DNA of 15,155 nucleotides from Candidatus Saccharimonadota bacterium (GCA_018061375.1 JAGOUG010000016.1:1-15155); one strand, 5' to 3'. Numbered from the stretch's first letter, positions 1 through 6,556 are shown. Made by a program: numbers and translations. The notes: generated by a model from the sequence alone, not told the origin.

Positions 1-2
1 TC

Positions 3-30
3 TTTTGAATGCTTTAATTCATATTATACT
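3..30 (+). promoter_or_regulatory. Putative promoter of the first glycosyltransferase
   Basis: A TATACT -10 box at 25-30 lies 16 bases after a weak TTTTGA at 3-8. Only nine bases separate the -10 box from the ATG at 40 and no purine-rich ribosome binding site is visible. The transcript would therefore start at or next to the start codon (leaderless). The window edge limits confidence. Confidence 0.4.
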
Positions 31-39
31 AAACAGTAC

Positions 40-789
40 ATGACAACGATTGTATTTCAGTCATATCGTACGCATAGCGTACCTGTATGGATCGAAACGT
101 GTCTTAATAGTGTGCAAAATTGGGCGTACCTATGTGGCTATGATTACAGATTCTACGACGATACATTCTTTAACGAAGTGCCAGACTGGTTTAGGGCTAG
201 GGCACAGAACGAAATATGCCCTATTACCGACTTGGCTAGGCTTATAGTTGCCAAGAAGCTCCTTACGAGTGGCTATCAACGAGTTATATGGGTTGATGCC
301 GATATGCTTATTTTCAATCCCAAGGTTCTTGATATCGAAGTTAATGCTCCATTCGCATTTTGCCAAGAAGACTGGATGACCGTTTACCGTGGAGGTCAAG
401 TACAAATCAGTCAACGAGTGAACAATTCAATCTGCTTTTTTACAAAAGAAGATGATATTCTAACCGAACTAATCAACGATGCCATCAGCACCGGAAAGAG
501 TAATGACCTCATTGAAAAGTTAGATATTGGTACAAAGTATCTGACAGACCGACACAAAGTGACAGCCCTGCCACTGATTAATTCTGTGGCAATATTAGAT
601 CCGCCTATGGTTAAAGATATACTGAGAGATGACAGAATGCTTATTCGCCGCTACACAAAATATATAAACAGACCAATCGGAGCAGTTAATCTTTGTGCCT
701 CGTTAGTGTGTGATGACAATATGCATAGAATATATACCGAGGCAACACTAACCCTACTATCTGACTATGCTAAGATCTTCAAACAATAA
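40..789 (+). CDS. Glycosyltransferase, GT-A-like, with DAD motif
   Basis: A 249-residue soluble protein without signal peptide or membrane helix. Residues 81-90 read RVIWVDADML: a hydrophobic strand ending in a DxD motif (Asp86, Asp88), as in GT-A-fold glycosyltransferases that bind a nucleotide-sugar through a divalent metal. The preceding segment (about 62-80, DLARLIVAKKLLTSGY) is the helix that normally leads into this strand. The acceptor and sugar cannot be read from the sequence. It probably acts in the cytoplasm on a surface glycan or glycoprotein, given the second glycosyltransferase and the LicC/LicD pair nearby. It converges with the next gene, with a 14-base gap. The start at 40 fits a TATACT box nine bases upstream; there is no Shine-Dalgarno sequence. 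General class fairly sure, specificity unknown. Confidence 0.72.
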   Translation: MTTIVFQSYRTHSVPVWIETCLNSVQNWAYLCGYDYRFYDDTFFNEVPDWFRARAQNEICPITDLARLIVAKKLLTSGYQRVIWVDADMLIFNPKVLDIEVNAPFAFCQEDWMTVYRGGQVQISQRVNNSICFFTKEDDILTELINDAISTGKSNDLIEKLDIGTKYLTDRHKVTALPLINSVAILDPPMVKDILRDDRMLIRRYTKYINRPIGAVNLCASLVCDDNMHRIYTEATLTLLSDYAKIFKQ

Positions 790-803
790 ATGTTGATTTT
801 GTC

Positions 804-1502
804 CTAATGCATCTTTAAGGTTTCAGCTCTTAACTTGTTGAGTTGGTCGATCGCGTCTTCTTGTTTTGCGGCCTTTGCATACTTCAGCCAACGTTGCTCA
901 TTAGCCATATAAATCGGGCTGTTGCGTTTCTTTGATTCCTGAGGATTATGTTCCATGTGCCAAAGCTTGCCTTCAATTCTTTCAATTGGCGTATCGCTAA
1001 GTTTTTGGCACATTAATGAAAACGCACCGTCTTCATGGCCCCAGCCAACAAAGCCTGGGTCATAGCCATGAACGAGGTCCCAGAGCTCCCGCGTTACAAT
1101 TGCACATCCACTATTCGAGGTCCATCTATGCCTACGTGCATTGCTTTGCCAGTCACTTTCTTCATCCCTAAGTAACATTTCAGTGCCTTCAAGTGTTAGT
1201 TCCCAGCGCTGAGTGAATGGGAATACCAGCGCTCCGGTTTGCTTTGCTAAAACAACCCCTTTAACTATCTGTTCAGGCATCACAAATGTATCAGCATCAA
1301 GAATTATGGCCATCTGCCAATCACCCGCTTTCTCCGCGGCCCTATTCCGAGCAAGGCTGATATTAAACAGCTCACCATTATGTTCACCCACAAAAATAGG
1401 AATACCGAGCCTTTTTTCCCACCACACCCGGAGCCAATCCCATATAGCTATCCTTGAAGGATCATCAGAACTAAATGGGACCAACGCTACTAATTCGGAC
1501 AT
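804..1502 (-). CDS. Glycosyltransferase with GT7 C-terminal-like GWGHED motif
   Basis: A 232-residue soluble protein. The N-terminal part reads as a GT-A nucleotide-binding domain: residues 65-71 (AIILDAD) give the metal-binding DxD. Residues 153-161 (GWGHEDGAF) match the GWGxED signature of the galactosyltransferase-type C-terminal domain (Glyco_transf_7C), where the acidic residues sit in the acceptor/catalytic site. HMEH at 182-185 probably supplies another metal or phosphate contact. Such proteins extend glycan chains in the cytoplasm. The gene follows the tail-fibre-like gene on the same strand with a gap of about 27 bases, so the two are likely cotranscribed. One possibility is that it glycosylates that protein, but this is inference. 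The ribosome binding site is weak (GAAAAG about 15 bases upstream). Donor sugar unknown. Confidence 0.78.
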   Translation of the reverse strand: MSELVALVPFSSDDPSRIAIWDWLRVWWEKRLGIPIFVGEHNGELFNISLARNRAAEKAGDWQMAIILDADTFVMPEQIVKGVVLAKQTGALVFPFTQRWELTLEGTEMLLRDEESDWQSNARRHRWTSNSGCAIVTRELWDLVHGYDPGFVGWGHEDGAFSLMCQKLSDTPIERIEGKLWHMEHNPQESKKRNSPIYMANEQRWLKYAKAAKQEDAIDQLNKLRAETLKMH

Positions 1503-1529
1503 GGGAATATTCAGCTACTTTTCATTTAA

Positions 1530-2771
1530 TTAATAGAAGCCGAGTTCCGACTGTGCAAACGGAACTTCGTTGCTCCCACCAAGAATACGCCACATACTTG
1601 CACCAGCATCCCACATCAGTTCGACAGAACCTGTTGAACGCACAAACGTGCCTTCAATATAGCCCGGATCAACTGTTAGGCTCAGGCTAGGCACCCCGAC
1701 AGTCACAAAATCATTCTGTAGACCGGCGAGTGAAAAGCCGGAGCCATAACCAGACCCGGAGCCTGAGCCGAATAATTCACCGAAAATATTACCGCTGAAA
1801 TGTATGGTCACCTTTTGGCCATCTTGAGCATTTGTAGCATCAAGACCGAGCAGATGAGGTAGTACGCCGGGATATTCTTGGCCAATGGCAATCCATAACA
1901 TTTCATCAGTAGAATCCGCTACAAACGTTGCATTATAGTCAAAAGTTGGCTTGATGGCGCCACTCTCTGTAATAACGTCCGAAGGTACAGCTTCAAAAAT
2001 AGTATCAGAAATTTCAGCGAAGCGAACATATGGCAGAAAACCGCTACCACCACCTTGGAGAAGAGTATCGGTATCGTACTGAATTGTGGCGTTTGGAGAC
2101 CAATCAATAACTCTTCCGTAGCGATCCCAGGTACCGTCGCTATCAGTGACTTGTACCCCGGACTGCCAGTCTGGCTCACTTGTGCCAGTAATGCCAGAAC
2201 CGCCAGAATTATAACTCCAGGCATAACCATCGGCAATAATATAACCAATTGGTGTAGCCTCGGCTTGCCACGTACCATTATTCCAAAGGCCCCTGCTATC
2301 ATAAATCATCGTTGAACCCGAAGTGAATGGTCTTGAGCGAGAGGTCTGAGACTGTATATATGCTAGAGTTGGCTCAGTTGCCCCCAATAAGCTTTTTGCC
2401 GTAATGGGAAGCCAATAATAATCGTTCTCTTTAATGACACCAGCTGAAATGCCACCATAAGGAGTAGTAGTGAAATATACTTTATTTGGCTCCCATCCAA
2501 GCGGCTCACCTATTACCGGGTCGGCTATAATTACATCAACATCACCCGCGCCACCATCCCAGCCAGGTGGATTCCACTTCGTCTGTACTCCAGAAAGCTC
2601 CCCGCCGTTAATGTGTTTAGCGTACCGGTGCGAAAGAAGCTTAGTCGCGCCACTGTTGTCTACGCTTTCAGGCTTTAGAGTGCCGTCAGTATTATGAGAC
2701 TCTCTGAGAAATTCATTTAATACTGCACCCCATGTGCCATCATCACTCCCGGGTACTGGTAATCTCGCCAT
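1530..2771 (-). CDS. Phage tail-fibre-like / minor structural surface protein
   Basis: A 413-residue protein with no signal peptide or membrane helix. The start (residues 3-16, RLPVPGSDDGTWGA, followed by LNEFL and HNTDGTLK) is a conserved opening I recognise from phage minor tail and fibre-type proteins and from similar proteins in Saccharibacteria and actinobacteria. The middle (about 150-222) is rich in Gly/Ser/Trp with a DSDGTWDRYG segment typical of beta-structured fibre modules. A Gly-Ser stretch at 335-346 precedes the C-terminal beta-rich part, which contains DGQKVTIHF (317-325) and VELMWDAGASMWRIL (383-397), a pattern common at fibre tips. AGGAG at 2780-2784 lies eight bases before the ATG, which fixes the start. 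No other phage gene is nearby; it sits upstream of a glycosyltransferase. It may be a domesticated fibre or a surface carbohydrate-binding protein. Its function is not proven. Confidence 0.62.
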   Translation of the reverse strand: MARLPVPGSDDGTWGAVLNEFLRESHNTDGTLKPESVDNSGATKLLSHRYAKHINGGELSGVQTKWNPPGWDGGAGDVDVIIADPVIGEPLGWEPNKVYFTTTPYGGISAGVIKENDYYWLPITAKSLLGATEPTLAYIQSQTSRSRPFTSGSTMIYDSRGLWNNGTWQAEATPIGYIIADGYAWSYNSGGSGITGTSEPDWQSGVQVTDSDGTWDRYGRVIDWSPNATIQYDTDTLLQGGGSGFLPYVRFAEISDTIFEAVPSDVITESGAIKPTFDYNATFVADSTDEMLWIAIGQEYPGVLPHLLGLDATNAQDGQKVTIHFSGNIFGELFGSGSGSGYGSGFSLAGLQNDFVTVGVPSLSLTVDPGYIEGTFVRSTGSVELMWDAGASMWRILGGSNEVPFAQSELGFY

Positions 2772-2779
2772 ACTTACTA

Positions 2780-2784
2780 CTCCT
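2780..2784 (-). promoter_or_regulatory. Ribosome binding site of the tail-fibre-like gene
   Basis: AGGAG on the minus strand, eight bases before the ATG. It is one of the clearest Shine-Dalgarno sequences in the window, in contrast to the adjacent licC/licD pair, which has none. Confidence 0.7.
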
Positions 2785-2864
2785 AATTAACCCTAGTTTC
2801 ACTTATGCTTTTATTTTACCTGAAAACTAGTTTAAAACAAATTATTATGTAGTTTAAGATAATT

Positions 2865-3542
2865 CTACTGTTGCTGTAGCAGCCATTTTAAAACGATAAT
2901 TCTATCCTTTGCGGGATTTACAATAATTTTTGTTTCTACTTTATTGAGTGAATCAGTTTCCCAGTGCCAGTTAGGATTAGGCGTACGCCAGTCTTTACCG
3001 TACTGCATCTCCAGATGGTGCTCGGGATTCTTAGGAACATAAAATTGATGACCGAGAAGATTATACTTTACCATTTTAGTAAACATCGGGTACTCAAAAT
3101 CAATGCGCCTAGCTGATACATATTGAAGGAGTGGTTTATAGCAAGAGCAGTATAACGTATCTCCTCGAGCATAGTACAAGAATAAATCGAAGTGGGTATC
3201 ATCACGTTGGATAATAAACTTTAGCCCAGCCTCTCGCGAACCGAGAATATGCTCGACATTAAACCCATTTTTAATTAATAAATTAATTGCGTGTGGTGTA
3301 AACGTATCAGCCATTACACCTATATCGATGTCGTAATCATGCGAGATAAAGTCAGCCTCCCTTACGGCCCCCAAGAGAGTGCCATCACTGAGCCACCATG
3401 TACAGCCCGCTTCTTCTAAGCACTGGGTAAAATCAACTAGTGCCCTCAGGGCGACATCTTTATTAAGCCGCCTATCGCGATAGTTAATAAACTTTGGATT
3501 ATTTGTACTAGTCACTACAACAATCATACCAAATAGAGTCAT
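2865..3542 (-). CDS. licD: LicD-family phosphotransferase
   Basis: Using the start at 3542 the protein has 225 residues. Residues 51-61 (LSDGTLLGAVR) and 68-75 (HDYDIDIG) are the signature of the LicD family in the nucleotidyltransferase-fold superfamily: a GTLLG loop followed by the Asp pair that binds metal. A third acidic position is in HFDLF (about 117-121), and YGKDWRTP (181-188) is the usual C-terminal motif. Family members move phosphocholine or related phospho-groups from a CDP-activated donor onto surface glycans such as teichoic acid. The divergent neighbour is a LicC-type enzyme that would make that donor, which supports the role. The frame stays open to 3605; 3527 is another possible start. 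I chose 3542 because TATAAA (minus strand) lies nine bases upstream. No ribosome binding site is visible at any candidate. LicA (kinase) and LicB (uptake) are not in the window. Confidence 0.8.
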   Translation of the reverse strand: MTLFGMIVVVTSTNNPKFINYRDRRLNKDVALRALVDFTQCLEEAGCTWWLSDGTLLGAVREADFISHDYDIDIGVMADTFTPHAINLLIKNGFNVEHILGSREAGLKFIIQRDDTHFDLFLYYARGDTLYCSCYKPLLQYVSARRIDFEYPMFTKMVKYNLLGHQFYVPKNPEHHLEMQYGKDWRTPNPNWHWETDSLNKVETKIIVNPAKDRIIVLKWLLQQQ

Positions 3543-3544
3543 GG

Positions 3545-3557
3545 TACAGTATTTATA
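3545..3557. promoter_or_regulatory. Interleaved divergent -10 elements between licD and licC
   Basis: Only about 16 bases separate the chosen licD ATG (3540-3542, minus) and licC ATG (3559-3561, plus). In this gap, TATAAA on the minus strand (3552-3557) is nine bases before the licD ATG, and TACAGT on the plus strand (3545-3550) is eight bases before the licC ATG. Neither gene has a Shine-Dalgarno sequence, so both messages would be leaderless. Any -35 contacts must fall within the opposite gene. The TACAGT box is a poor match, so the plus-strand half is less certain. Confidence 0.4.
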
Positions 3558-3558
3558 T

Positions 3559-4551
3559 ATGACCCTGTCACTAATTGAATTCGAGATACTACGCAAAGTC
3601 TGCAAGGAAGAAACTCCCGTGGCTGATATATCGGATAGCCTACAGATTCAATTTGCCCAGCGTAAAATCAATACTGCTACTAAAGCACTCACACATAGAT
3701 CATTCATCTCAATACACAATTCTGTCATCTCAATTACTGACAAGGGGATTAATGCGCTTGAACCATACCGTGTGAAACGAGCGGTTATTTTAGCAGCCGG
3801 CCTCGGTTCACGTATGATGCCCGCGACAGAAAACACGCCGAAACCTATGGTAATGGTAAACGGAAAACGCTTTATAGAAACCCAGCTCAACGCATTGCTT
3901 CAGGCCGGTATTACCAACATCACGATTGTCCGTGGCTACAAAGGAAATGTATTTGATCAACTGTTGGATAATTACCCAGGCCTAAAGTTCATGGATAACC
4001 CAGAATTTTCATCTAGCAATAATATTGTATCTGCCTATTTAGCACGAGAATTACTTGAAGATACCTATGTTATTGAAGGTGATTTATTCATTTCTAATCT
4101 AGATATTATTCAACCGTACCAATATCAGAGCTGCTACTATGGAATTCCCGTTGATAGTACGGATGACTGGTATTTCAGTACTGTGGGTGATCAAATTACA
4201 GATGTAAACCTTGGCTCCGAGAAGCCGTGTGATCTGTATGTCGGAATTTCATTTTGGACAAAAAATGATGCTCAGCAGTTACGGTCTGATCTAGAGATCA
4301 CACTTCAAGACCCACAAAACAGGGGGTTATTTCTTGAAGATGTTCCACTAAAGTCTAGAAAAGATAATTACACAATGTTAGTCAACCGTGTAAACAGAGA
4401 CGATGTTATTGAAGTAGACACGTTCGAAGAACTGCAGGTACTAGATCAAAGCTATAACCATACCCAACTAGAAAAAATATTAGAAGAATCTCATCTTATT
4501 GATGGTATGCAAAAAAACCTCGAAGCAGAAACCGATAATCTCGCAATCTAA
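3559..4551 (+). CDS. licC: LicC-type cytidylyltransferase with N-terminal winged helix
   Basis: A 330-residue protein of two parts. Residues 1-67 resemble a winged-helix DNA-binding domain: helices followed by a short SISITDKGINAL wing and end. Residues 73-297 are a nucleotidyltransferase: AVILAAGLGSRM (75-86), TPKPM (93-97), NNIVSAYLAR (154-163), EGD (173-175, where LicC usually has DAD), WYF (204-206) and VGISFW (228-233). Order and spacing follow pneumococcal LicC, which joins CTP and phosphocholine to give CDP-choline. The divergent LicD-type enzyme would use that product. The extra N-terminus suggests self-regulation or a DNA-bound enzyme, which is inference. The frame opens at 3541, but 3559 is where the winged helix begins. 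The last 30 residues are charged and possibly coiled coil. Another CDP-alcohol (ethanolamine, glycerol) cannot be excluded. Confidence 0.82.
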   Translation: MTLSLIEFEILRKVCKEETPVADISDSLQIQFAQRKINTATKALTHRSFISIHNSVISITDKGINALEPYRVKRAVILAAGLGSRMMPATENTPKPMVMVNGKRFIETQLNALLQAGITNITIVRGYKGNVFDQLLDNYPGLKFMDNPEFSSSNNIVSAYLARELLEDTYVIEGDLFISNLDIIQPYQYQSCYYGIPVDSTDDWYFSTVGDQITDVNLGSEKPCDLYVGISFWTKNDAQQLRSDLEITLQDPQNRGLFLEDVPLKSRKDNYTMLVNRVNRDDVIEVDTFEELQVLDQSYNHTQLEKILEESHLIDGMQKNLEAETDNLAI

Positions 4552-4733
4552 CGCTGCTTAACGCCGCCGTAGCTACTTAGCCCGTAACCCTTTGATGCCT
4601 CTTGGGGTCCGATCTTAAAAGCTTTTAGGATAGCGCCGAAGCCTACTACTAGCAGAAGTGCTGAGCCAACGTACTGTAAAAACTCTTTACGGCTCATTTC
4701 TTGCTGTAACACTTTTTCAAATTCTTGTTTCAT
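4548..4733 (-). CDS. Tiny membrane protein with Tat-like SRKEFL motif and YG-rich tail
   Basis: 61 residues from the ATG at 4733. An AAGGA-type ribosome binding site lies about eight bases upstream, so the longer open frame to 4802 is not needed. Residues 1-13 are charged. Residues 14-20 (SRKEFLQ) resemble a twin-arginine export motif with Lys in place of the second Arg. One hydrophobic helix follows at about 22-38 with no obvious cleavage site, then a short tail containing GYGLSSYGG (49-57). It is probably a single-span inner-membrane protein with the tail outside. Its stop codon overlaps that of licC (CTAA at 4548-4551), and it is divergent from another tiny membrane protein. I have seen similar small proteins with R-x-x-F-L and YG-rich ends in Patescibacteria but know no function for them. 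Confidence 0.6.
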   Translation of the reverse strand: MKQEFEKVLQQEMSRKEFLQYVGSALLLVVGFGAILKAFKIGPQEASKGYGLSSYGGVKQR

Positions 4734-4772
4734 TTCATCATTCCTTTTTTTCTTATATTTGTTATGCTTAAT

Positions 4773-4802
4773 AGTGTAAATTAATGTGCTAGTGTTTTGC
4801 AA
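4773..4802 (-). promoter_or_regulatory. Putative promoter of the SRKEFL membrane protein
   Basis: On the minus strand, TTGCAA (4797-4802) and TACACT (4773-4778) are separated by 18 bases. This gives a 5' leader of about 35 bases with an AAGGA ribosome binding site before the ATG at 4733. The match is reasonable but was judged by eye only. Confidence 0.4.
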
Positions 4803-4815
4803 GGGGTATACCGAT

Positions 4816-5106
4816 ATGAATCTGAAGTTTAAGATGAAAAACTTTATAATAAGTTTAGCTATGATGTTCGGATTACTGTTCCAACCGATGACAACACTCG
4901 CACAGGCGACCTACTCTTGTGGAACTTACGGCTCAAATGCATATGCAACAAATACCTGTGATTCTGGCTCCACCAAGACAAGCCTATGGGGCCGACTCTC
5001 AAATACTGGTATGGATGCACTCCCCTACATACTAGCTGGCCTATTACTATTCGCAGGAAGCGCCACACTCTTTAAGATGGCTCGGAAAAACGCAAAACAG
5101 CACTAG
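4816..5106 (+). CDS. Small secreted protein with LSNTG-type cell-wall sorting signal
   Basis: 96 residues from the ATG at 4816, preceded by AAGGGG about 11 bases upstream; the frame opens at 4786 but has no better start. Residues 1-31 form a signal peptide: basic start, hydrophobic core, and a likely cut after LAQA. The exposed part is only about 30 residues and contains two cysteines in CGTYGSNAYATNTC (35-48), which could form a disulfide. The C-terminus reads LSNTG (61-65), a hydrophobic helix (about 69-87), then a basic tail (KMARKNAKQH). This is the arrangement of a sortase sorting signal with Ser instead of Pro at position 2. If it is cut between Thr and Gly, the mature product would be very short. 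No sortase gene is in the window. The divergent neighbour shares a YG-rich motif. Function unknown. Confidence 0.65.
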   Translation: MNLKFKMKNFIISLAMMFGLLFQPMTTLAQATYSCGTYGSNAYATNTCDSGSTKTSLWGRLSNTGMDALPYILAGLLLFAGSATLFKMARKNAKQH

Positions 5107-5202
5107 TCCTGCTGGCTGACATAGAAACTTACCGCCGCACTATCAAGAACTACTACCAAAGATTCTCGTAGCATCTTCTACAAAGGCTATCCCTAGCTCG
5201 TT

Positions 5203-6252
5203 TTAGGATATTTTGACGTAACCTCTTGGTATACCGGAGGTGCCATTGCTCCACAGGTACCCATGTCGCTCCATTAAACTATCCGTAGAGCTTTTACTGC
5301 CTGTATTATGATCTGATGCCCCCTTAGATATCTCTGGCAGAACAATTTTTATGATGTCATGTGGGTCTTCACCAGTAAGATCTGCAATACGTTCAAGTGA
5401 TCCAATAGCCTGATGAATATAACCCCCTACAGTAGCTGCAATCACATTACCCCACAACCCCGCTACAGCCTCTTGGCTCCCGTGGCCACCTAGGTTTCTT
5501 ACAATTGACTCTGCGGAATCGAGTTTGCTAGTATTTGCCAGAGTCTGTGAAGCTTCTGATTGCGTCCACTTCAACGCTTCAACTCTACTGATTTTATCTT
5601 GAGTGCTGAGTTCATCGTCGCCAAGAATCTGATCAAGTTGGTGTTCAATAACCTTATCCAGCATCGAGTCGGCGTCAGCAAGAATTTCCACTTTTTCTTC
5701 AGTGGACCTACCGGTTGCTACGTCACCACGCCCAACGGCAGTCTCTACATCCATGCCTTTATGTAGCTCTTTAAATCCGCCCGCCTTTTCACGAAGCAGC
5801 GTTTCTGCCGCGCCCATTTTTGTCTTACCTTCAATATAATCAGTGACGGCTTGTTTCGCTGCTTCTGAAGCAAGCCAATCGAGCAAATCGTTATTTTCGG
5901 GTGTTAATTTGTCTGCTTGTGCTTCTTTTTGCTTTAAAAATGGCTTCATTGCTTCCGCAGCCTCTTCGGCCTCATCTTTTGGAAGTGCAGTTTCAGGAAT
6001 AGGTACTGATTCGTCGTCACTTTCTAATGAAAGGGCCGCGCCCAGACTCGTCTCACCGAGGTCTCCTATAAGTTCTGTATCTGCGTCAGACTCAGCCTCT
6101 GTGCCGTCGGTCGATATCTCGGCGGTGGTAGTTTCAGACCCAAAACCTAAATCTGCAGCAATTGCCGCCTCAGTGCTACCTTCATCAGTACTCGTAGCCC
6201 CACTTGCTCGCTGGTCCTGCTCTTCTGCTGTTGGTGTAATCACATCTTCCAT
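5203..6252 (-). CDS. Unknown acidic protein with disordered N-terminus
   Basis: 349 residues, not recognised. Residues 1-100 are very rich in Glu, Asp, Ala, Ser and Thr with almost no aromatic residues, so probably disordered. Residues 100-235 are charged and helical, with repeated Lys/Glu patterns that could form coiled coil. Residues 240-310 (GSQEAVAGLWGNVIAATVGGYIHQAIGSLERIADLTG) contain a moderately hydrophobic stretch, too interrupted for a confident membrane helix. The end (SNGTSGIPRGYVKIS) is polar. There is no signal peptide. An AAGGATT ribosome binding site lies about eight to ten bases before the ATG. The gene diverges from the LysM-CHAP hydrolase across a 304-base regulatory gap. 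It may be a cytoplasmic or scaffold protein; nothing in the sequence fixes a role. Confidence 0.6.
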   Translation of the reverse strand: MEDVITPTAEEQDQRASGATSTDEGSTEAAIAADLGFGSETTTAEISTDGTEAESDADTELIGDLGETSLGAALSLESDDESVPIPETALPKDEAEEAAEAMKPFLKQKEAQADKLTPENNDLLDWLASEAAKQAVTDYIEGKTKMGAAETLLREKAGGFKELHKGMDVETAVGRGDVATGRSTEEKVEILADADSMLDKVIEHQLDQILGDDELSTQDKISRVEALKWTQSEASQTLANTSKLDSAESIVRNLGGHGSQEAVAGLWGNVIAATVGGYIHQAIGSLERIADLTGEDPHDIIKIVLPEISKGASDHNTGSKSSTDSLMERHGYLWSNGTSGIPRGYVKIS

Positions 6253-6394
6253 CTATTAATAATCCTTCATGTATTTACTATAATCCTTATGATTATACTA
6301 TATACATGCAATCAATACATAATTACCTGCGATTGTGATATATACTACACCCACTACCACCACATATAGCGCAACAAATTAAGCATAACTACCA

Positions 6395-6422
6395 TTGACT
6401 TCATTTTTTTGTCGTGTAGCAT
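6395..6422 (+). promoter_or_regulatory. Putative promoter of the LysM-CHAP hydrolase gene
   Basis: TTGACT (6395-6400) and TAGCAT (6417-6422) are 16 bases apart. Transcription would begin near 6430, just before the structured leader, giving an untranslated region of about 125 bases. The -35 is a strong match and the -10 is moderate. Confidence 0.5.
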
Positions 6423-6431
6423 AAGAGATTG

Positions 6432-6512
6432 TGTCGCCGAACAAAAGGGTATTCCCCGGATCGCGACAAAGCAAAACCAGGATCTAGCCAATTATGCTTC
6501 TGTATCCTGGTT
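6432..6512 (+). ncRNA. Structured 5' leader, candidate riboswitch or regulatory RNA
   Basis: Two nested or tandem pairings can be read directly. TGTCGC (6432-6437) pairs with GCGACA (6463-6468), enclosing a small GGG/CCC hairpin (6448-6450 with 6455-6457). AACCAGGAT (6475-6483) pairs perfectly with ATCCTGGTT (6504-6512) around a 20-base loop. A clear AGGAG ribosome binding site follows, shortly before the ATG at 6557. Genes for LysM/CHAP/NlpC hydrolases are classic targets of cyclic-di-AMP riboswitches (ydaO), and GTCGCCGAA near the 5' end is reminiscent of that class. I cannot align the rest of the consensus, so the class is left open. Confidence 0.4.
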
Positions 6513-6556
6513 AACACATTATGAAGATAACCAACTACTAGGAGAAACAATTAATT

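Larger units (their letters stand above)
6253..6556. promoter_or_regulatory. Divergent regulatory gap before the LysM-CHAP gene
   Basis: 304 bases without a convincing gene. Toward the minus strand, an AT-rich stretch carries TATAAT (minus, 6292-6297), with TSS and ribosome binding site placed suitably for the gene ending at 6252; no good -35 is seen. The middle (about 6300-6390) holds no recognisable element. Toward the plus strand there is a promoter at 6395-6422 and a structured leader at 6432-6512, listed separately. An open frame at 6409-6663 overlaps this leader but has no ribosome binding site and looks spurious. Confidence 0.55.

Noticed and set aside
1213..1690. Plus-strand ORFs over the start of the GT7-like gene and the end of the fibre-like gene
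   Set aside because: They are antisense to well-supported genes, and their composition has no domain features.
4548..4802. Longer 84-residue version of the SRKEFL membrane protein
   Set aside because: The extra 23 N-terminal residues are Lys/Asn-rich, have no ribosome binding site, and cover the promoter. The ATG at 4733 has a good AAGGA site.
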